Below are positions 20,384-29,880 of a stretch of 64,000 nucleotides of DNA, in pieces. A program made the position numbers and the translations under genes. Position 1 is the stretch's first letter; each line of letters opens with the position of its first letter. Below the pieces are notes generated by a model. It saw only the letters and a program-made list of their open reading frames with translations, was not told the DNA's origin and ran no database searches. Source of the stretch: CAVQJU01 sp963754955 (GTDB lineage: Bacteria > Acidobacteriota > Vicinamibacteria > Vicinamibacterales > CAVVIG01); the NCBI GenBank assembly GCA_963754955.1, contig CAVWHY010000009.1, positions 124,001 to 188,000 of the forward strand. The letters are read 5' to 3'.

Positions 20384-21220
20384 ATGCATCTCCTGTTGCG
20401 GGTGGCGGCCGTCTGCGTATGCGCGCAAATCGTACTCATGGGCCAGGCGCCCGCAACACCTCCTGCCCCGCCTGAACCGCGGCCGAGCGCGCCGCTGTAC
20501 CAGGCAAAAGGCGAGCAGTACCGTATCTACAACTTCCCCGGCACGGGCGAGTCGATTCCGTATCGGCTGTTCGTGCCGTCGCGCTGGACGACTGGCACCC
20601 GGCTGCCGATGCTCGTCACGCTTCGCGCAGGCAACACCGTTGACGGACCGTATCGGGCGCAAAACGATCTCGTGCGCGTGGCCGAACAGCGCGGCTACAT
20701 CGTCGTGACGCCGATGGGGTATCGCGGGCTGAGCCAGCCGTACTACGGCAGCCCGTACAAGATCGCCCGTCCCTCCGCCGCCGAGCCGGCGGCCGGGTGG
20801 ACGGCGTCCGAAAACGACCGCGCCGAGCAGGACGTCCTCTACGTCATGGATCTCGTCGCGAAGGAATACAACGTGGACCCGGCGCGGGTGTATCTGCACG
20901 GGCAGAACCCGTCGGGATCGGGCGCGCTGTACCTCGCGTCGAAATACACCGACCGCTTCGCCGCGGTTGTCGTCTCATCGGCGCCCATCGTGTACGACGC
21001 GTATCCGTTCGATCGTCTCAAGGGCAGGCTCGCGCTGATGGTGATCCACGGCGATCAGGACACCGTCAATCCGATTGACGCATCGCAGCGGATGGCCGGC
21101 GCCGCGAAAGCCGCGGGGGTCGACACCGTGTACGCAACGGTTCCCGGTGGAACGCACCTCGAGGCCTACCTCACCTACGCCAGCCAGATCTTCGATTTTC
21201 TGGATAAGCATCGCCAGTAG
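20384..21220 (+). CDS. Secreted alpha/beta hydrolase-like protein lacking the nucleophile serine motif
   Basis: A 278-residue exported protein resembling PHB-depolymerase/feruloyl-esterase-type hydrolases: YRLFVPSRW, YIVVTPMGYRG, VDPARVYLHG, FAAVVVSSAP, MVIHGDQDTV (Asp near 225) and GGTHLEAY (His258). The elbow that should read G-x-S-x-G is GQNPSGSG at 173-180; aligned to TGLSMGG-type elbows, Asn175 occupies the nucleophile position. Either a nearby Ser (177 or 179) serves, or the protein is not a hydrolase. It follows the TonB receptor by 21 bases and may process what that receptor imports. Its TAG stop is the end of a GTAG REP element. Confidence 0.75.
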   Translation: MHLLLRVAAVCVCAQIVLMGQAPATPPAPPEPRPSAPLYQAKGEQYRIYNFPGTGESIPYRLFVPSRWTTGTRLPMLVTLRAGNTVDGPYRAQNDLVRVAEQRGYIVVTPMGYRGLSQPYYGSPYKIARPSAAEPAAGWTASENDRAEQDVLYVMDLVAKEYNVDPARVYLHGQNPSGSGALYLASKYTDRFAAVVVSSAPIVYDAYPFDRLKGRLALMVIHGDQDTVNPIDASQRMAGAAKAAGVDTVYATVPGGTHLEAYLTYASQIFDFLDKHRQ

Positions 21221-21261
21221 CGCCGGCTTCAGCCGGACGTCCGCCTGACGGCGGACGCTAC
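21217..21261. repeat. REPIN-like GTAG...CTAC paired palindrome
   Basis: GTAG, then GCCGGCT-TC-AGCCGG, then the perfect 8-bp stem CGTCCGCC/GGCGGACG, ending CTAC. The first four bases contain the stop codon of the hydrolase gene. Confidence 0.7.
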
Positions 21262-21286
21262 GACCGAGTACGCGTAACATACCCGC

Positions 21287-22087
21287 ATGGACGTTTGCCT
21301 GCTGCCAAATTCGCGGCGGCCCGGAGTGGGCCTCAAGCCGAAGCGTGAGGGAACGCGGCCCCTGCTGCCGCAGCACGCCCGCCACTGCCCCGTTCTCGAA
21401 GCCGGCAGCGCGATGGGCTTCATGGTCTACGCGCCGCTCGAGCCGAAGGAATCGCTCTACCTCGAATACGAAGGCGACGGGCGCTACAAGTTCGTCTACT
21501 ACCTCCAGACGCAGGACGGGCACCGCGCGCCGATCTTCCAGGTCACGATGAGCCTGCCGATCGGCGGCGTCGGCATGGTCAAGGAAGACGTGACGTTTGT
21601 CGGCGCGCCGATGCTGTCCCGCGAGGCCGCGCTGGCCGTGTCGCGCGTCTTCCTCGTGCCCGAGGACATGGGCACGCCGCCCGGCGCGATCGCGCTGCGC
21701 GGGGCCACGAACTTCAAGACGCCGCAAGGCTGGGACACGGTGTACACGCCGATCTTCAACATGATCGAACGCCCCGTGGCGCCGATGCTCGTCGTTCGCG
21801 TCGAGACGGACTGGTACGCGCACGAAACGGAGTTCCGTTACGTGCTGCAGGCCGGCGAGGGGATGAGCGTGGACCACAGCATCCCGATCGGCCAGGTGAT
21901 GTTCGTGCCGCGCGAGGACGTCAACCTGCGCGGCGCCACCGAGGCGGAGATCAAGGCGTTCGACGAATCGAAGCGGGAGTTCGGCCGCCACAAGGCGGCG
22001 GCCACCCAGACGACGTCTTACGGGCTCGCTTACAGCCCGCATTACCTGCGTCGGAGCCGTGAAGAGGCGGAGGGCCACACACGGTAA
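21287..22087 (+). CDS. Cytosolic protein of unknown function (possibly DUF6065-like)
   Basis: A 266-residue protein without signal peptide or membrane helix. Recognisable stretches are YAPLEPKESLYLEYEGDG near the N-terminus, PIFQVTMSLPIGG, VYTPIFNMIERP and VETDWYAHETEFRYVLQAGEG, suggesting a beta-rich fold. The overall look recalls DUF6065 proteins, but I cannot confirm this. The frame is intact and ends 14 bases before the GTG of the broken membrane-protein gene, so the two probably shared a transcript. The true start may be a later codon, since the first 30 residues are basic and proline-rich. Confidence 0.6.
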   Translation: MDVCLLPNSRRPGVGLKPKREGTRPLLPQHARHCPVLEAGSAMGFMVYAPLEPKESLYLEYEGDGRYKFVYYLQTQDGHRAPIFQVTMSLPIGGVGMVKEDVTFVGAPMLSREAALAVSRVFLVPEDMGTPPGAIALRGATNFKTPQGWDTVYTPIFNMIERPVAPMLVVRVETDWYAHETEFRYVLQAGEGMSVDHSIPIGQVMFVPREDVNLRGATEAEIKAFDESKREFGRHKAAATQTTSYGLAYSPHYLRRSREEAEGHTR

Positions 22088-22101
22088 GCCGGGAGACCGA
22101 C

Positions 22102-23161
22102 GTGCTCACCCGGCCGCGCTTTTACGACGCGCTCGCGCTGGGCCTCTTCCTTCACGTTGCGACGCTGCTGATGCCTGCCCACGACGACGTGATTGCGTGG
22201 AAGATCTGGAGCTTTGCGGCGTCGCATGACGTGACGGCGATGTACGGCGTGGGCGGCTCGCCGCCGACACGGGGCCTCGTATCCTGGAACGGCCGCGCAA
22301 CGTCGGTCAATTACCCGCCGGTCTTCCTCTACGAATACGCGGCCGTCGGGCGCCTCTACCGCGCGCTGTATCCCGCGTATCCCGATTCAGCGGCCCTGCT
22401 CGTCGCGGTCAAGCTCCCGGTGCTCGCCGCAAGCATCGGCCTGACGTCGCTGCTTTTCTTTGTGGTCCGGCGCATCTCGGGGCGCGACGAGCCCGCGCGA
22501 TGGGCCGCGCTCGCGTAATGGCTGAATCCCGTATCGATCGTCGGCGGCGAGATGCTCGGGTACGTGGACCCGCTGGCCTTCGGCTCCTTCGACGCGCGCC
22601 GCGACACGATGTCGGCGCTCGCCGCGAACATCGGGTGGATCGTCAACTGGTGGCTGCGGGCAAAAGAAGGCCTGCCGGAATGGGGGTTTCCGGGCGCATT
22701 CCTCCGGAGAGTCGATAACCCCCTGAGCATCACGCGATTCAAGGAGCTCGGCTACTTCGACCCGCGTCCTCTCGCGAGAACGGCCGTTGTCGCCGTCACC
22801 GCCGGGGCCGCGTGGACGGCGCGCCGGTCGCGAGACGTTGCCGATGATGGCGGCGTTCGGCGCGTTCACGGTTCACGCGTTCTTCGTGCTCAGCCCCAAC
22901 GTGCACGAGAACCACCAGCTGTTCGAGGCTCCCCTGCTCGTCCTCGCCGCGGCGCTGCGCCCCCGCTTCCGTAGTCTGCTCGCCGCGGTCAGCGTCATCG
23001 TCACGCTCAACATCAACTGCGTCTATGGAGCCGGCCTGGGGATGGGGTGGAAAATACCGCGGATGATCACGGGCATCGACGTGAGCGTGCTGCTGGCCTT
23101 CGTCAACGTCGGGGTGCTGGTGTGGTTTGCGCGCATGTTATGGACAGAGGCGTCCGCTTAA
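22102..23161 (+). pseudogene. Membrane glycosyltransferase-like gene, disrupted
   Basis: The first 138 codons encode a hydrophobic protein with WKIWSFAASH, a NYPPVFLYEYA motif and several membrane helices, like the polytopic mannosyltransferase-type families. An in-frame TAA (22516-22518) stands where Tyr is expected, directly before WLNPVSIVGGEMLGYVDPL. After about ten more residues the sequence moves to a late loop (FPGAFLRRVDNPL), so a middle section seems missing. A frame jump near 22830 precedes the last helices (AAFGAFTVHAFFVLSPNVHENHQLFEAPLL region), ending at 23161. Total coding capacity is about 350 residues against roughly 450-550 for such enzymes. Unlike most broken genes here, this has a true nonsense codon. 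Confidence 0.7.
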
Positions 23162-23168
23162 AACAACA

Positions 23169-23199
23169 AAAGCCACGGAGGCACCGCCTCCGTGGCTTT
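23169..23199. terminator. Perfect 14-bp hairpin, bidirectional intrinsic terminator
   Basis: AAAGCCACGGAGGC (23169-23182), loop ACC, GCCTCCGTGGCTTT (23186-23199). It has A-rich and T-rich flanks on opposite sides, so it should work in both directions, serving the disrupted membrane gene on plus and the DUF1552 gene on minus. Confidence 0.85.
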
Positions 23200-23217
23200 C
23201 GAACTTCTAAAACCGAT

Positions 23218-23271
23218 GTAGTGCCGGGCTTCAGCCCCGCCGTTACGGGCAGGCCTGAAGGCCTGCACTAC
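23218..23271. repeat. REPIN-like GTAG...CTAC paired palindrome
   Basis: GTAG, an imperfect palindrome around GCTTCAGC, then the perfect stem GCAGGCCT-GA-AGGCCTGC, ending CTAC. It lies 6 bases beyond the stop of the DUF1552 gene. Confidence 0.7.
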
Positions 23272-23277
23272 GCCAGC

Positions 23278-24622
23278 CTACAGATCCAGCTTGCCCGTGC
23301 TCGGGCCGACGCTCTCGACGTTCGCGCCGGCGATGTGGGCCATCGCCATCAGCAGGTTGGCTGTCGGCTCGTCTTTCTTCGCGACGACGTGGCGGTTGCC
23401 CTTGAGGCGGCCGTGCGCGCCGCCGACGATGACGGCGGGCGGGTTGCTGCGATCGTGCTCGTTGCCGTTGCTCATGCCGCTGCCCCAGTAGAGCATCGAG
23501 TGGTCGAGCAGCGTGCCGTCGCCGTCCTTCGTGTTCTTCAGCTTGTCGAGGAACTCGGCGAACTTGACGATCTGGTAGGTGCCGATCTTCGCGTACTTGG
23601 CGAGCTTCTCCGCGTCGTTGCCGTGATGCGAGATGCTGTGGTGCGTTTCGGGAATCCCGATGTGCGCGTAGCCGCGGTCGCTCGCCTCGTGGCCGACCAT
23701 GAACGTGAACACGCGGCTGATGTCGCCCTGGAAGGCCAGGTGCATCAGGTTGTACGTGACGGCCATGTGGTCGTCGAACGCTTCGGGCATGCCGATGGGC
23801 GCTTCGGCGCTGGTGCCGACGGCGCCGAGCCGGGTTTCCATCCGGTCGAGCTGCCGTTCGACGTCGCGGATGTTGCTGAGGTATTCGTCGAGAATGGCGC
23901 GGTCGGGCGCCCCGAGCGAGTGACGAAGCTTGCCGGTTTCCTCGAGTACCGAATCGAGCAGCGACTGGCGCTCCTTGAGACGCGCGGTGCGCTGTTCGGT
24001 CGAGCCGGTCTCGCCAAACATCCGCTCGAACGTCACGCGCGGGTTGATGGAGACCGGCAGCGGGCTGGTGTCGTCACGCCACGACAGCGTGTTGAAGAAC
24101 GTGCAGGGGAAGCCGTCGCAGGCGCCGACCGCGGTGCCCATGTCTTCCGTGCCGAGTTCGATGGACCGGAGCGGCGTGTCGCCGGCGACCGCGTCGGCGA
24201 TGTGCTGATCGACCGTCTTCTTCGACTGGATCTTGCCGAAGGCGGAGCTCATGCCCTCGCGCTGCGCGACGGGGCCCATGCCGTTGAGGAACGCGGAGCT
24301 GGCGCCCAGATGGACGGAGGCGCCCCACGGCGCGCGCATCTTGCTGACCGTGACGAGCGAATCGCGGAACGGCTCGAGCGGCTGCATGACCGGCTTGAAG
24401 CGCGAAGCCCGTTCCCACTTCCGTCGGATGCCATGTATCCGGGAACACGCCGTTCGGCATGTAGATGGCACCGAACCGGAACGGCGTGGCGGTGCCGGCG
24501 GCCGTGTGCGCCTGCGCCGTGAGCGCCGGCACCATCGCGTCGAGCAGGGGCAGCGCCATCGCGGCGCCGAACGTGCCGCGGATGAAAGTCCGACGGGACA
24601 GATGCTTCTTCGTGATGATCAT
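23278..24622 (-). CDS. DUF1552 protein with Tat-like signal, module B
   Basis: An exported protein of about 447 residues. It starts MIITKKHLSRRTFIRGTFG (twin-arginine-type signal). Later segments are FRFGAIYMPNGVFPDTW, LEPFRDSLVTVS, RVTFERMFGE, RDVERQLDRME, YNLMHLAFQGDISRVFTFM, HHSISHHGND and DGDGTLLDHSMLYWGSGMS, all typical. One frame jump near 24425 is repaired by removing a single base before AAGCCGGTC. It starts 2 bases after the DUF1592 stop, so the two are coupled. The function is unknown; export and constant pairing suggest a periplasmic complex with the DUF1592 partner. Confidence 0.88.
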
Positions 24623-24624
24623 GG

Positions 24625-27141
24625 CTACTGTTCCTTCGCTTGTGCGACCGTGTTGGTCGGTTCGGCCGGCTCGAGCCGGGTCCGCATCTGAAATAACGAG
24701 CTGTCCACGATACCGGAGATGATCGACGAGAAACGGTAGTCGTCGCGCGCCGCGGTCTTCACGATCTTCCGCACGACGGGCATGTCCGAGGGTTCGAGGC
24801 CGCGGCCGAGCGCGTACGTCAGCAGCCGCGTGGTGAAGTTGGTCGCAAACGCTTCGGGGCGCCTGAGGATGGCCTCGCGAAGCGCGATGGGACCGTCCAC
24901 CTTCGTGCCGTCCGCCAGGACGCCGGCCGAATCGATCGGCGCGCCGCCGGCCGACGTCTCGATCCACTGGCCGACCGAGTTGAAGTGCTCGAGCGCGAAA
25001 CCCGGCGGGTCGATGATCTTGTGGCAGGAGGCGCAGCTCGCGTTGGCGCGGTGCCGCTCCAGCTGCTCCCGCACGGTCTGGGGCTTCGCGGCGGCTTCCT
25101 TGTTGCTCTCCTCGAGCGTCGGCACGTTCGGCGGCGGCGGCGCCGGCGGCGTGTCGAGGAACGTGCTCAGGACGTACTTGCCGCGGAACACCGGCGACGT
25201 GCGCGTCGCCACAGCCGTCAGCGAGAGGACGCTGCCCTGGCCGAGGAGGCCCCGGCGGTTGGGATCCGTCAGCTTGACCAGCCGGAACCGCTCGCCGTAG
25301 ACGCCCTTGATGCCGTAGTGCTTGGCGAGCCGCTCGTTCAGGAACGTGTAATCGGCGCTCAACAGCTCGAGCACGCTGCGGTTCTCGCGCAGGATGTAGC
25401 CGAAGAGCATCTCGGTTTCCTTGCGGAATCCCCGGCGGGTGTTGTCGTCGAAATCCGGGAACATCAGCAGGTCGGGGCTGACCTTCGACTCGAGGTTGCG
25501 CAGCTGCAGCCACTGGCCGGCAAAGTTGCTGACGAGCGCATCGGCGCGCTCGTCGTCGATCATGCGCCGCACCTGCGCATCGAGCACGCCGGGCTGGCGC
25601 AGCTGACCGGCGACTGCGGCGTTCAGCAGTTTCTCGTCCGGGATGCTGCTCCAGAGGAAGAACGACAGCCGCGACGCGAGCTCGACGTCGCTGATCGTGT
25701 GCGCGGCGCCCGGGCGCAGCGCGGCCGGGTCGCGCTCGACGCGGTACAGGAACGCGGGGCTGGCCAGGATGCGCGCGACGCCCGACCGGATGCCGGCGTC
25801 GAAGTTATCGCCACGCTCCCGCGCCTGCTTGTAGAACTTGATCGGGGGATCGACGTCTGCGGCCGTCACGGGCCGGCGGTACGCGCGCCGCGCGAGGCTC
25901 GTCAGGATCTTGCTGGCGCAGGCCGTCTCGTCTGCCGGTCCCGTGGGTTTGCAGACGAAGATCTTCTCGCGGCTCGGCGTCGCGCTGATGCCCGTGACCT
26001 TGTACGGGCCTTCGACAGCGACCGTCTTCAGCCGCGGCAGGCCGGCAATCATGTGGACTTCCTGGCTGTCGCGGCGCGCGGGCTGCCACACGTCCTGGCG
26101 CTCGAACGGCCGATCTTTCCAGGTGAACCCGATGTCGTGCGGACCGGCCGTGACGGCGACCTTCCCGCTCATGCGCGCATCGATGAGCACGCGCGCCTCG
26201 TTCATGTCGCGGACCTGCACCTCGTGGTCTTTCTGGCCGCCGATCTGCGCCGAGTACACCTCTGCGCCGTCGACGGTGATCACGAACGTGTGCGGCTGAT
26301 CGTTGCCTTCGACGCCGGCGTAGCCCTCTTCCACGCCGCGCACCAGGCGTCCTGAGAGCTTGTACTCGCCGTCGGCCGGGAAGACGTGGCGGATCACCGT
26401 CCCGCCCTGCGTGCCGAGCGGCAGCCCCTCGATGTAGCCGCTCTGCGTGAACTCGCGGCTGATCCCGTATTCCGTGTTGCCGGGACGCACGCCGGCGTCG
26501 CCCACCGCAAGCGTGCTGATGCGCTGCGCCGCCGTCAGGTAGCGCTCGAGCAGCAGCGGCGACGTCTTGAGCGACGTGGCGATATTGTCGAAGCCGAAGT
26601 CCGCGCCGTCGCTCGGCAGCAGCTGCGTGACGTCGACGTCGAGCGCGAGCAGGTCGCGCACGGCGTTGCCGTACTCGGTGCGGTTCAGCCGGTGAACGAC
26701 GTAGCGGCCAGGCGTGCTCTTGCCGGCCCACGCGCGGTCGAGCGAGCCCGCCAGCCAGCCCGTGAACGCGACGTACTCCGGCTCTTCGGGATGCTTGCTG
26801 CCCTGCGGCGGCATGGCGCGCACCGCGAGCTTGCGGAGGACGCGCTCCCACGTGGCGGCCTGCGGCAGCAGGTTGTCGAGACTGGCCGTTTCGAGGTTGA
26901 TCGGATCTTCAGCGGGCGACTTCGTGCGGCTGTTGTGGCAGCCCACGCAGTACTGATTCAGCCACGTCCGGTATTTCGCGGCGTCGGCCGCGGAGGACGC
27001 GGCGCCTGCGGGCGGCAGTTGCCCGGCCGTGCGTGAAACCGCGGGACGCGCGGCGTGCGGCGTCTGCTGCGCGGTCTGCTGAGCCGCCAGCACGGCGACG
27101 CCCGCGAACACGAACAGGCCGCCTGTCAGGATCTTCTTCAT
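24625..27141 (-). CDS. DUF1592-family cytochrome-like protein, module B, intact
   Basis: An intact 838-residue exported protein and the reference copy for this window. The signal peptide is MKKILTGGLFVFAGVAVLA. Haem motif CVGCH lies near residue 65, MPPQG near 112, a DUF1587-like block (HRLNRTEYGNAVRDLL) near 150, a carbohydrate-binding-like middle, DUF1592-like SRLSFFLWSSIPDEKLL near 505, DUF1588-like RRGLLGQGSVL near 640, CASCH near 700, and DUF1585-like LLTYALGRGLEPSDMPVVRKIV at the end. Start 27141 gives the cleanest signal peptide; an ATG seven codons earlier overlaps the ankyrin gene. A role in periplasmic electron transfer is inferred from the haem motifs only. Confidence 0.9.
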   Translation of the reverse strand: MKKILTGGLFVFAGVAVLAAQQTAQQTPHAARPAVSRTAGQLPPAGAASSAADAAKYRTWLNQYCVGCHNSRTKSPAEDPINLETASLDNLLPQAATWERVLRKLAVRAMPPQGSKHPEEPEYVAFTGWLAGSLDRAWAGKSTPGRYVVHRLNRTEYGNAVRDLLALDVDVTQLLPSDGADFGFDNIATSLKTSPLLLERYLTAAQRISTLAVGDAGVRPGNTEYGISREFTQSGYIEGLPLGTQGGTVIRHVFPADGEYKLSGRLVRGVEEGYAGVEGNDQPHTFVITVDGAEVYSAQIGGQKDHEVQVRDMNEARVLIDARMSGKVAVTAGPHDIGFTWKDRPFERQDVWQPARRDSQEVHMIAGLPRLKTVAVEGPYKVTGISATPSREKIFVCKPTGPADETACASKILTSLARRAYRRPVTAADVDPPIKFYKQARERGDNFDAGIRSGVARILASPAFLYRVERDPAALRPGAAHTISDVELASRLSFFLWSSIPDEKLLNAAVAGQLRQPGVLDAQVRRMIDDERADALVSNFAGQWLQLRNLESKVSPDLLMFPDFDDNTRRGFRKETEMLFGYILRENRSVLELLSADYTFLNERLAKHYGIKGVYGERFRLVKLTDPNRRGLLGQGSVLSLTAVATRTSPVFRGKYVLSTFLDTPPAPPPPNVPTLEESNKEAAAKPQTVREQLERHRANASCASCHKIIDPPGFALEHFNSVGQWIETSAGGAPIDSAGVLADGTKVDGPIALREAILRRPEAFATNFTTRLLTYALGRGLEPSDMPVVRKIVKTAARDDYRFSSIISGIVDSSLFQMRTRLEPAEPTNTVAQAKEQ

Positions 27142-27151
27142 GGGACGCGCC

Positions 27152-28828
27152 CTATTGCTCATCGTCCGGCTTTTTATCGTCTTTCTTGTCTTTCTTGTCA
27201 GCGTCGGGGAGCGGCGGCGGCTGCGGCGCCGGATCGTCCTTGCCGAGCTTCATCAGCTCGCGCAGGGCCGCGATCACGTCTTCACGCGAGTCGCGATGCG
27301 GCTTGTAGACGCCCGGATCCTGCTGCATCGCGGCGGCGGCGCTTTTCACGGGCTCGGGCTTCTCGGCCAGGAGCAGCGGCGTGAGGTTTTCCTTGTTGAC
27401 CGCGTCGAGCTTCGCGCCGGCCGCGACGAGCTCCTTGATGATCGGCACCTGCCGCGCCGTCACCGCCTGGTGCAGCAGCGTCGAGCCGTCGGGCGACTTG
27501 GCGTTCGGATTCGCCCCCGCGGCGAGCAGCGCTTTCGTCGCCTCGAGCGGATCGCGCGTGGCCTTCTCGCGGAACGGCGGCGCGCCGATGCGGTCGAACC
27601 CGGGGCCGGCGGCAAACGCCGCGCCGCGTCCTCCGGTCATCGTCATCATGAGCGGCGTCTTGCCGACGTTCGCGTTCACGCCGCGGCCGCCGCCGCGGCC
27701 GCCCTCTTTCTTCACTTCAGCCGGGGTCCACTCGACCTTGGCGCCCTTCGCGAGCATCAGCTTGAGCACGTCCACGTCCGAGGCGATGGCCGCGCGGTAG
27801 AACGGCGAGCTGTTCACCTCGGGATCGCAGCAGAGCGAGGTGGAATGCACCTGCCCCTGGAACGGTTTGTTGGGATCGGCGCCCTTGTCGAGCAGCATCT
27901 TGACGAGATCGAACGACGTCAGCTTGTTCGGGTGCTCGGCGCGCAGCCGCGACCCGTCGTGCGCGCGCATGTCGGTCGTCGCGTCGTGCATGTCGACGGC
28001 GAAGTAGAGCGATCCGTCGTTCGGATCGGAGCCCATCTCGATCATCTTCGCCGCGAGATCGAATCGATCGTTGACGATCGCGACCATCGTCGCGGTCAGG
28101 CCGTCGCCGTTGGTGGCCTTCGGATCCGCGCCGTTCTTCATGAGCGCCGTCACGGTTTCCTCGTGACCGTTACGGGCCGCGAACATCAGCGCCGTGAACC
28201 CGCCCGTCGGATGATCGCCGTGCTTCCGCTCGTCGATGCCGGTGATGTGCGCCTTGCGGTTCGCGTCCGCGCCGGCCGCGAGCAGCGTCTTGACCACATC
28301 GACGTGGCCTTCGGCCGCCGCCCACATGAGCGGCGTTTCCTGCTGATACGCATCGGCCGTGTTCGCGTTGGCGCCGGCCTCGAGCAGCAGCTTCACCGCG
28401 TCCATGTGTCCGGTGCGCGAGGCGGCCATGAGCGGCGTCTCGCCGTCAGGATGCGTGGCCGCGACGTCGGCGCCCGCCTTCAGCAGAATTCCGATGAGCG
28501 CGGCGTCGCCCGTGCGGCTGGCCTGAAGCAGCGGCGTGATCCCGTAGTGGTTCGGCGCGTTGACCGGCGCGCCGGCGGCGACAAGCGCGCGCGTCATGTC
28601 CTGGTTGCCGTTGTACACGGCCCAGAGCAGCGCGGTGGAACCGTCGCGTGCCGGCTCGTTGACGTTGACGCGCTTCGCGATCTGCGCGCGCACCGCCGTC
28701 AAATCATCATTCCTCGCGGCGGTGACGAGCGACGGGTCGCCCGCGGCATGTCCGAGGACGCCGGGAAAAATGATGACGAGCGACAGCAGCGAGGTCGCGA
28801 TCCAGGCCGAAAGACGTCGGGTGCGCAT
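27152..28828 (-). CDS. Secreted ankyrin-repeat protein, module B, intact
   Basis: A 558-residue protein with signal peptide (WIATSLLSLVIIFPGVLGHA) and about ten ankyrin repeats. Clear units are DGSTALLWAVYNGNQDM, YGITPLLQASRTGDAAL, DGETPLMAASRTGHMDAV, ETPLMWAAAEGHVDVV and GFTALMFAARNGHEETV, with later degenerate ones separated by a Gly/Arg-rich insert. Two cysteines (SLCCDPE) sit in an insertion. The C-terminal tail is strongly charged (DADKKDKKDDKK). It heads the module: the DUF1592 gene begins 10 bases after its stop, and DUF1552 follows. This order is conserved in module C, which suggests the ankyrin protein scaffolds or guards the DUF1592/1552 pair. Confidence 0.88.
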   Translation of the reverse strand: MRTRRLSAWIATSLLSLVIIFPGVLGHAAGDPSLVTAARNDDLTAVRAQIAKRVNVNEPARDGSTALLWAVYNGNQDMTRALVAAGAPVNAPNHYGITPLLQASRTGDAALIGILLKAGADVAATHPDGETPLMAASRTGHMDAVKLLLEAGANANTADAYQQETPLMWAAAEGHVDVVKTLLAAGADANRKAHITGIDERKHGDHPTGGFTALMFAARNGHEETVTALMKNGADPKATNGDGLTATMVAIVNDRFDLAAKMIEMGSDPNDGSLYFAVDMHDATTDMRAHDGSRLRAEHPNKLTSFDLVKMLLDKGADPNKPFQGQVHSTSLCCDPEVNSSPFYRAAIASDVDVLKLMLAKGAKVEWTPAEVKKEGGRGGGRGVNANVGKTPLMMTMTGGRGAAFAAGPGFDRIGAPPFREKATRDPLEATKALLAAGANPNAKSPDGSTLLHQAVTARQVPIIKELVAAGAKLDAVNKENLTPLLLAEKPEPVKSAAAAMQQDPGVYKPHRDSREDVIAALRELMKLGKDDPAPQPPPLPDADKKDKKDDKKPDDEQ

Positions 28829-29129
28829 GTGAAGCCCCACCTCTATATAAGGTCCGCCAACAGCGCCTCGACACGGCGGGAGACAGCAACGGCAGCACGG
28901 CTGCCGGGACATACCTCAACCGGCCGCGACCGGGGTCGCGATAGGGCTGATATTACACCGTGGAAGGACACTCCGGTCAGCCAAGAATCATCAAAATTGC
29001 GGGGCCCACGGCCGGGCCAGACCGTGCAGCTTTGGTCCTAAGCAGAAGTAGTGCAGGCCTTTAGGCCTGCCCGTGTTGGCAGACCTGAAGGTCTGCACTA
29101 CTTTCGGCGAGGGTACTTTCGGCAACTGC
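28829..29129. other. Intergenic region with module B leader and a REPIN
   Basis: No gene is supported here. It is the 5' region of module B, transcribed leftwards: a TAATAT hexamer on the minus strand (28950-28955) could be a -10 box, but I see no convincing -35. A GAGGTGGGG stretch lies upstream of the ankyrin ATG. The rightward part contains the REPIN at 29048-29101, which follows the stop of the cytochrome gene. Confidence 0.5.
29048..29101. repeat. REPIN-like GTAG...CTAC paired palindrome
   Basis: GTAG, GCAGGCC-TTTA-GGCCTGC, a short spacer, GCAGACCT-GA-AGGTCTGC, CTAC. It lies 28 bases beyond the stop of the cytochrome-like gene. Confidence 0.72.
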
Positions 29130-29849
29130 CTAGGGGCAGGCCTCGGCGACGCGAGACACGGTGGTCACGTTGATGCCGTCCGCCCCGCCCGTCCCGATCA
29201 GCATCCCGCTGACGGACATCCGCTGACCGACAAACGGATCCAGCCGCGTCAGCACGAACTTCAGCGTCAGGGACCGTGTGCCGAGCGGCCGGCTCGCATC
29301 GTTCGGGCCGGGCCCCGTACGCTCGATGCGCTCCGGAGCCGTCGCGCTCGTCAGCACCCAGTCCGGACCGCTCTTCGACAGGCAGCCCACCACCCGCGCC
29401 AGGATGTTCGCGGGCAATTCGCCGGCGCCTTCTTTGGGAACGATCTGTACGCCGGCCACGCTGTCGGACGACACTTCCGTGGCGCCTGCCGGGAACCCAT
29501 TGGATTTCAGAATCAACGCGACGAGGTCGTTGTACGTCGGCGCCGACAGCGACCCCGCGTTGACCCCGTTCGGCATGTTGGTCTTCACGAACGTCAGCAG
29601 GTCCGCAACGGTTTTCTGCGTGAAGCCCTTCCAGAAGGCGTCGCCCGTCAACGGCCGGTTGCCGCCGTCCTGCGCCAGCGTGTGGCAGTTGGAGCACGAC
29701 TGGCTGAAGGTCGCCGTCGCGCGCGCGGCCTGCGCGTCCGTGTAGACACCGTCCCATACCGTGCGCGGCTTCGTCTCTGCTGCCTGCGCGTTCAGCAGGC
29801 TCCCAGCCGCGGCCACCATCAGCACCGTCGTCAGGATTTTCAGCATCAT
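29130..29849 (-). CDS. Exported c-type cytochrome-like protein
   Basis: A 239-residue protein with signal peptide (VLMVAAAGSLLNAQA) and a single haem-binding motif CSNCH at 52-56, followed by GDAFWKGF and a methionine in TNMPNG that could be the distal ligand. This gives a cytochrome c domain up to about residue 120. The C-terminal half (ARVVGCLSKSGPDWVLTSATAPERIERT to the end) is a small beta-rich domain containing VGQRMSVSGMLIG, which recalls OB-fold tails attached to acidobacterial cytochromes. It is monocistronic. It probably carries electrons for a periplasmic oxidoreductase not present in the window. Confidence 0.8.
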   Translation of the reverse strand: MMLKILTTVLMVAAAGSLLNAQAAETKPRTVWDGVYTDAQAARATATFSQSCSNCHTLAQDGGNRPLTGDAFWKGFTQKTVADLLTFVKTNMPNGVNAGSLSAPTYNDLVALILKSNGFPAGATEVSSDSVAGVQIVPKEGAGELPANILARVVGCLSKSGPDWVLTSATAPERIERTGPGPNDASRPLGTRSLTLKFVLTRLDPFVGQRMSVSGMLIGTGGADGINVTTVSRVAEACP

Positions 29850-29880
29850 GGTCAGTTCACCGGGCCACCGCGACGATGAG

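Noticed and set aside
23047..24522. 491-codon plus-strand open frame opposite the DUF1552 gene
   Set aside because: Overlaps a terminator, a REPIN and a well-supported minus-strand gene; no family features.
27140..29041. 633-codon plus-strand open frame opposite the ankyrin gene
   Set aside because: Mirror of an ankyrin coding sequence; composition is Arg/Val-rich and no motif is present.
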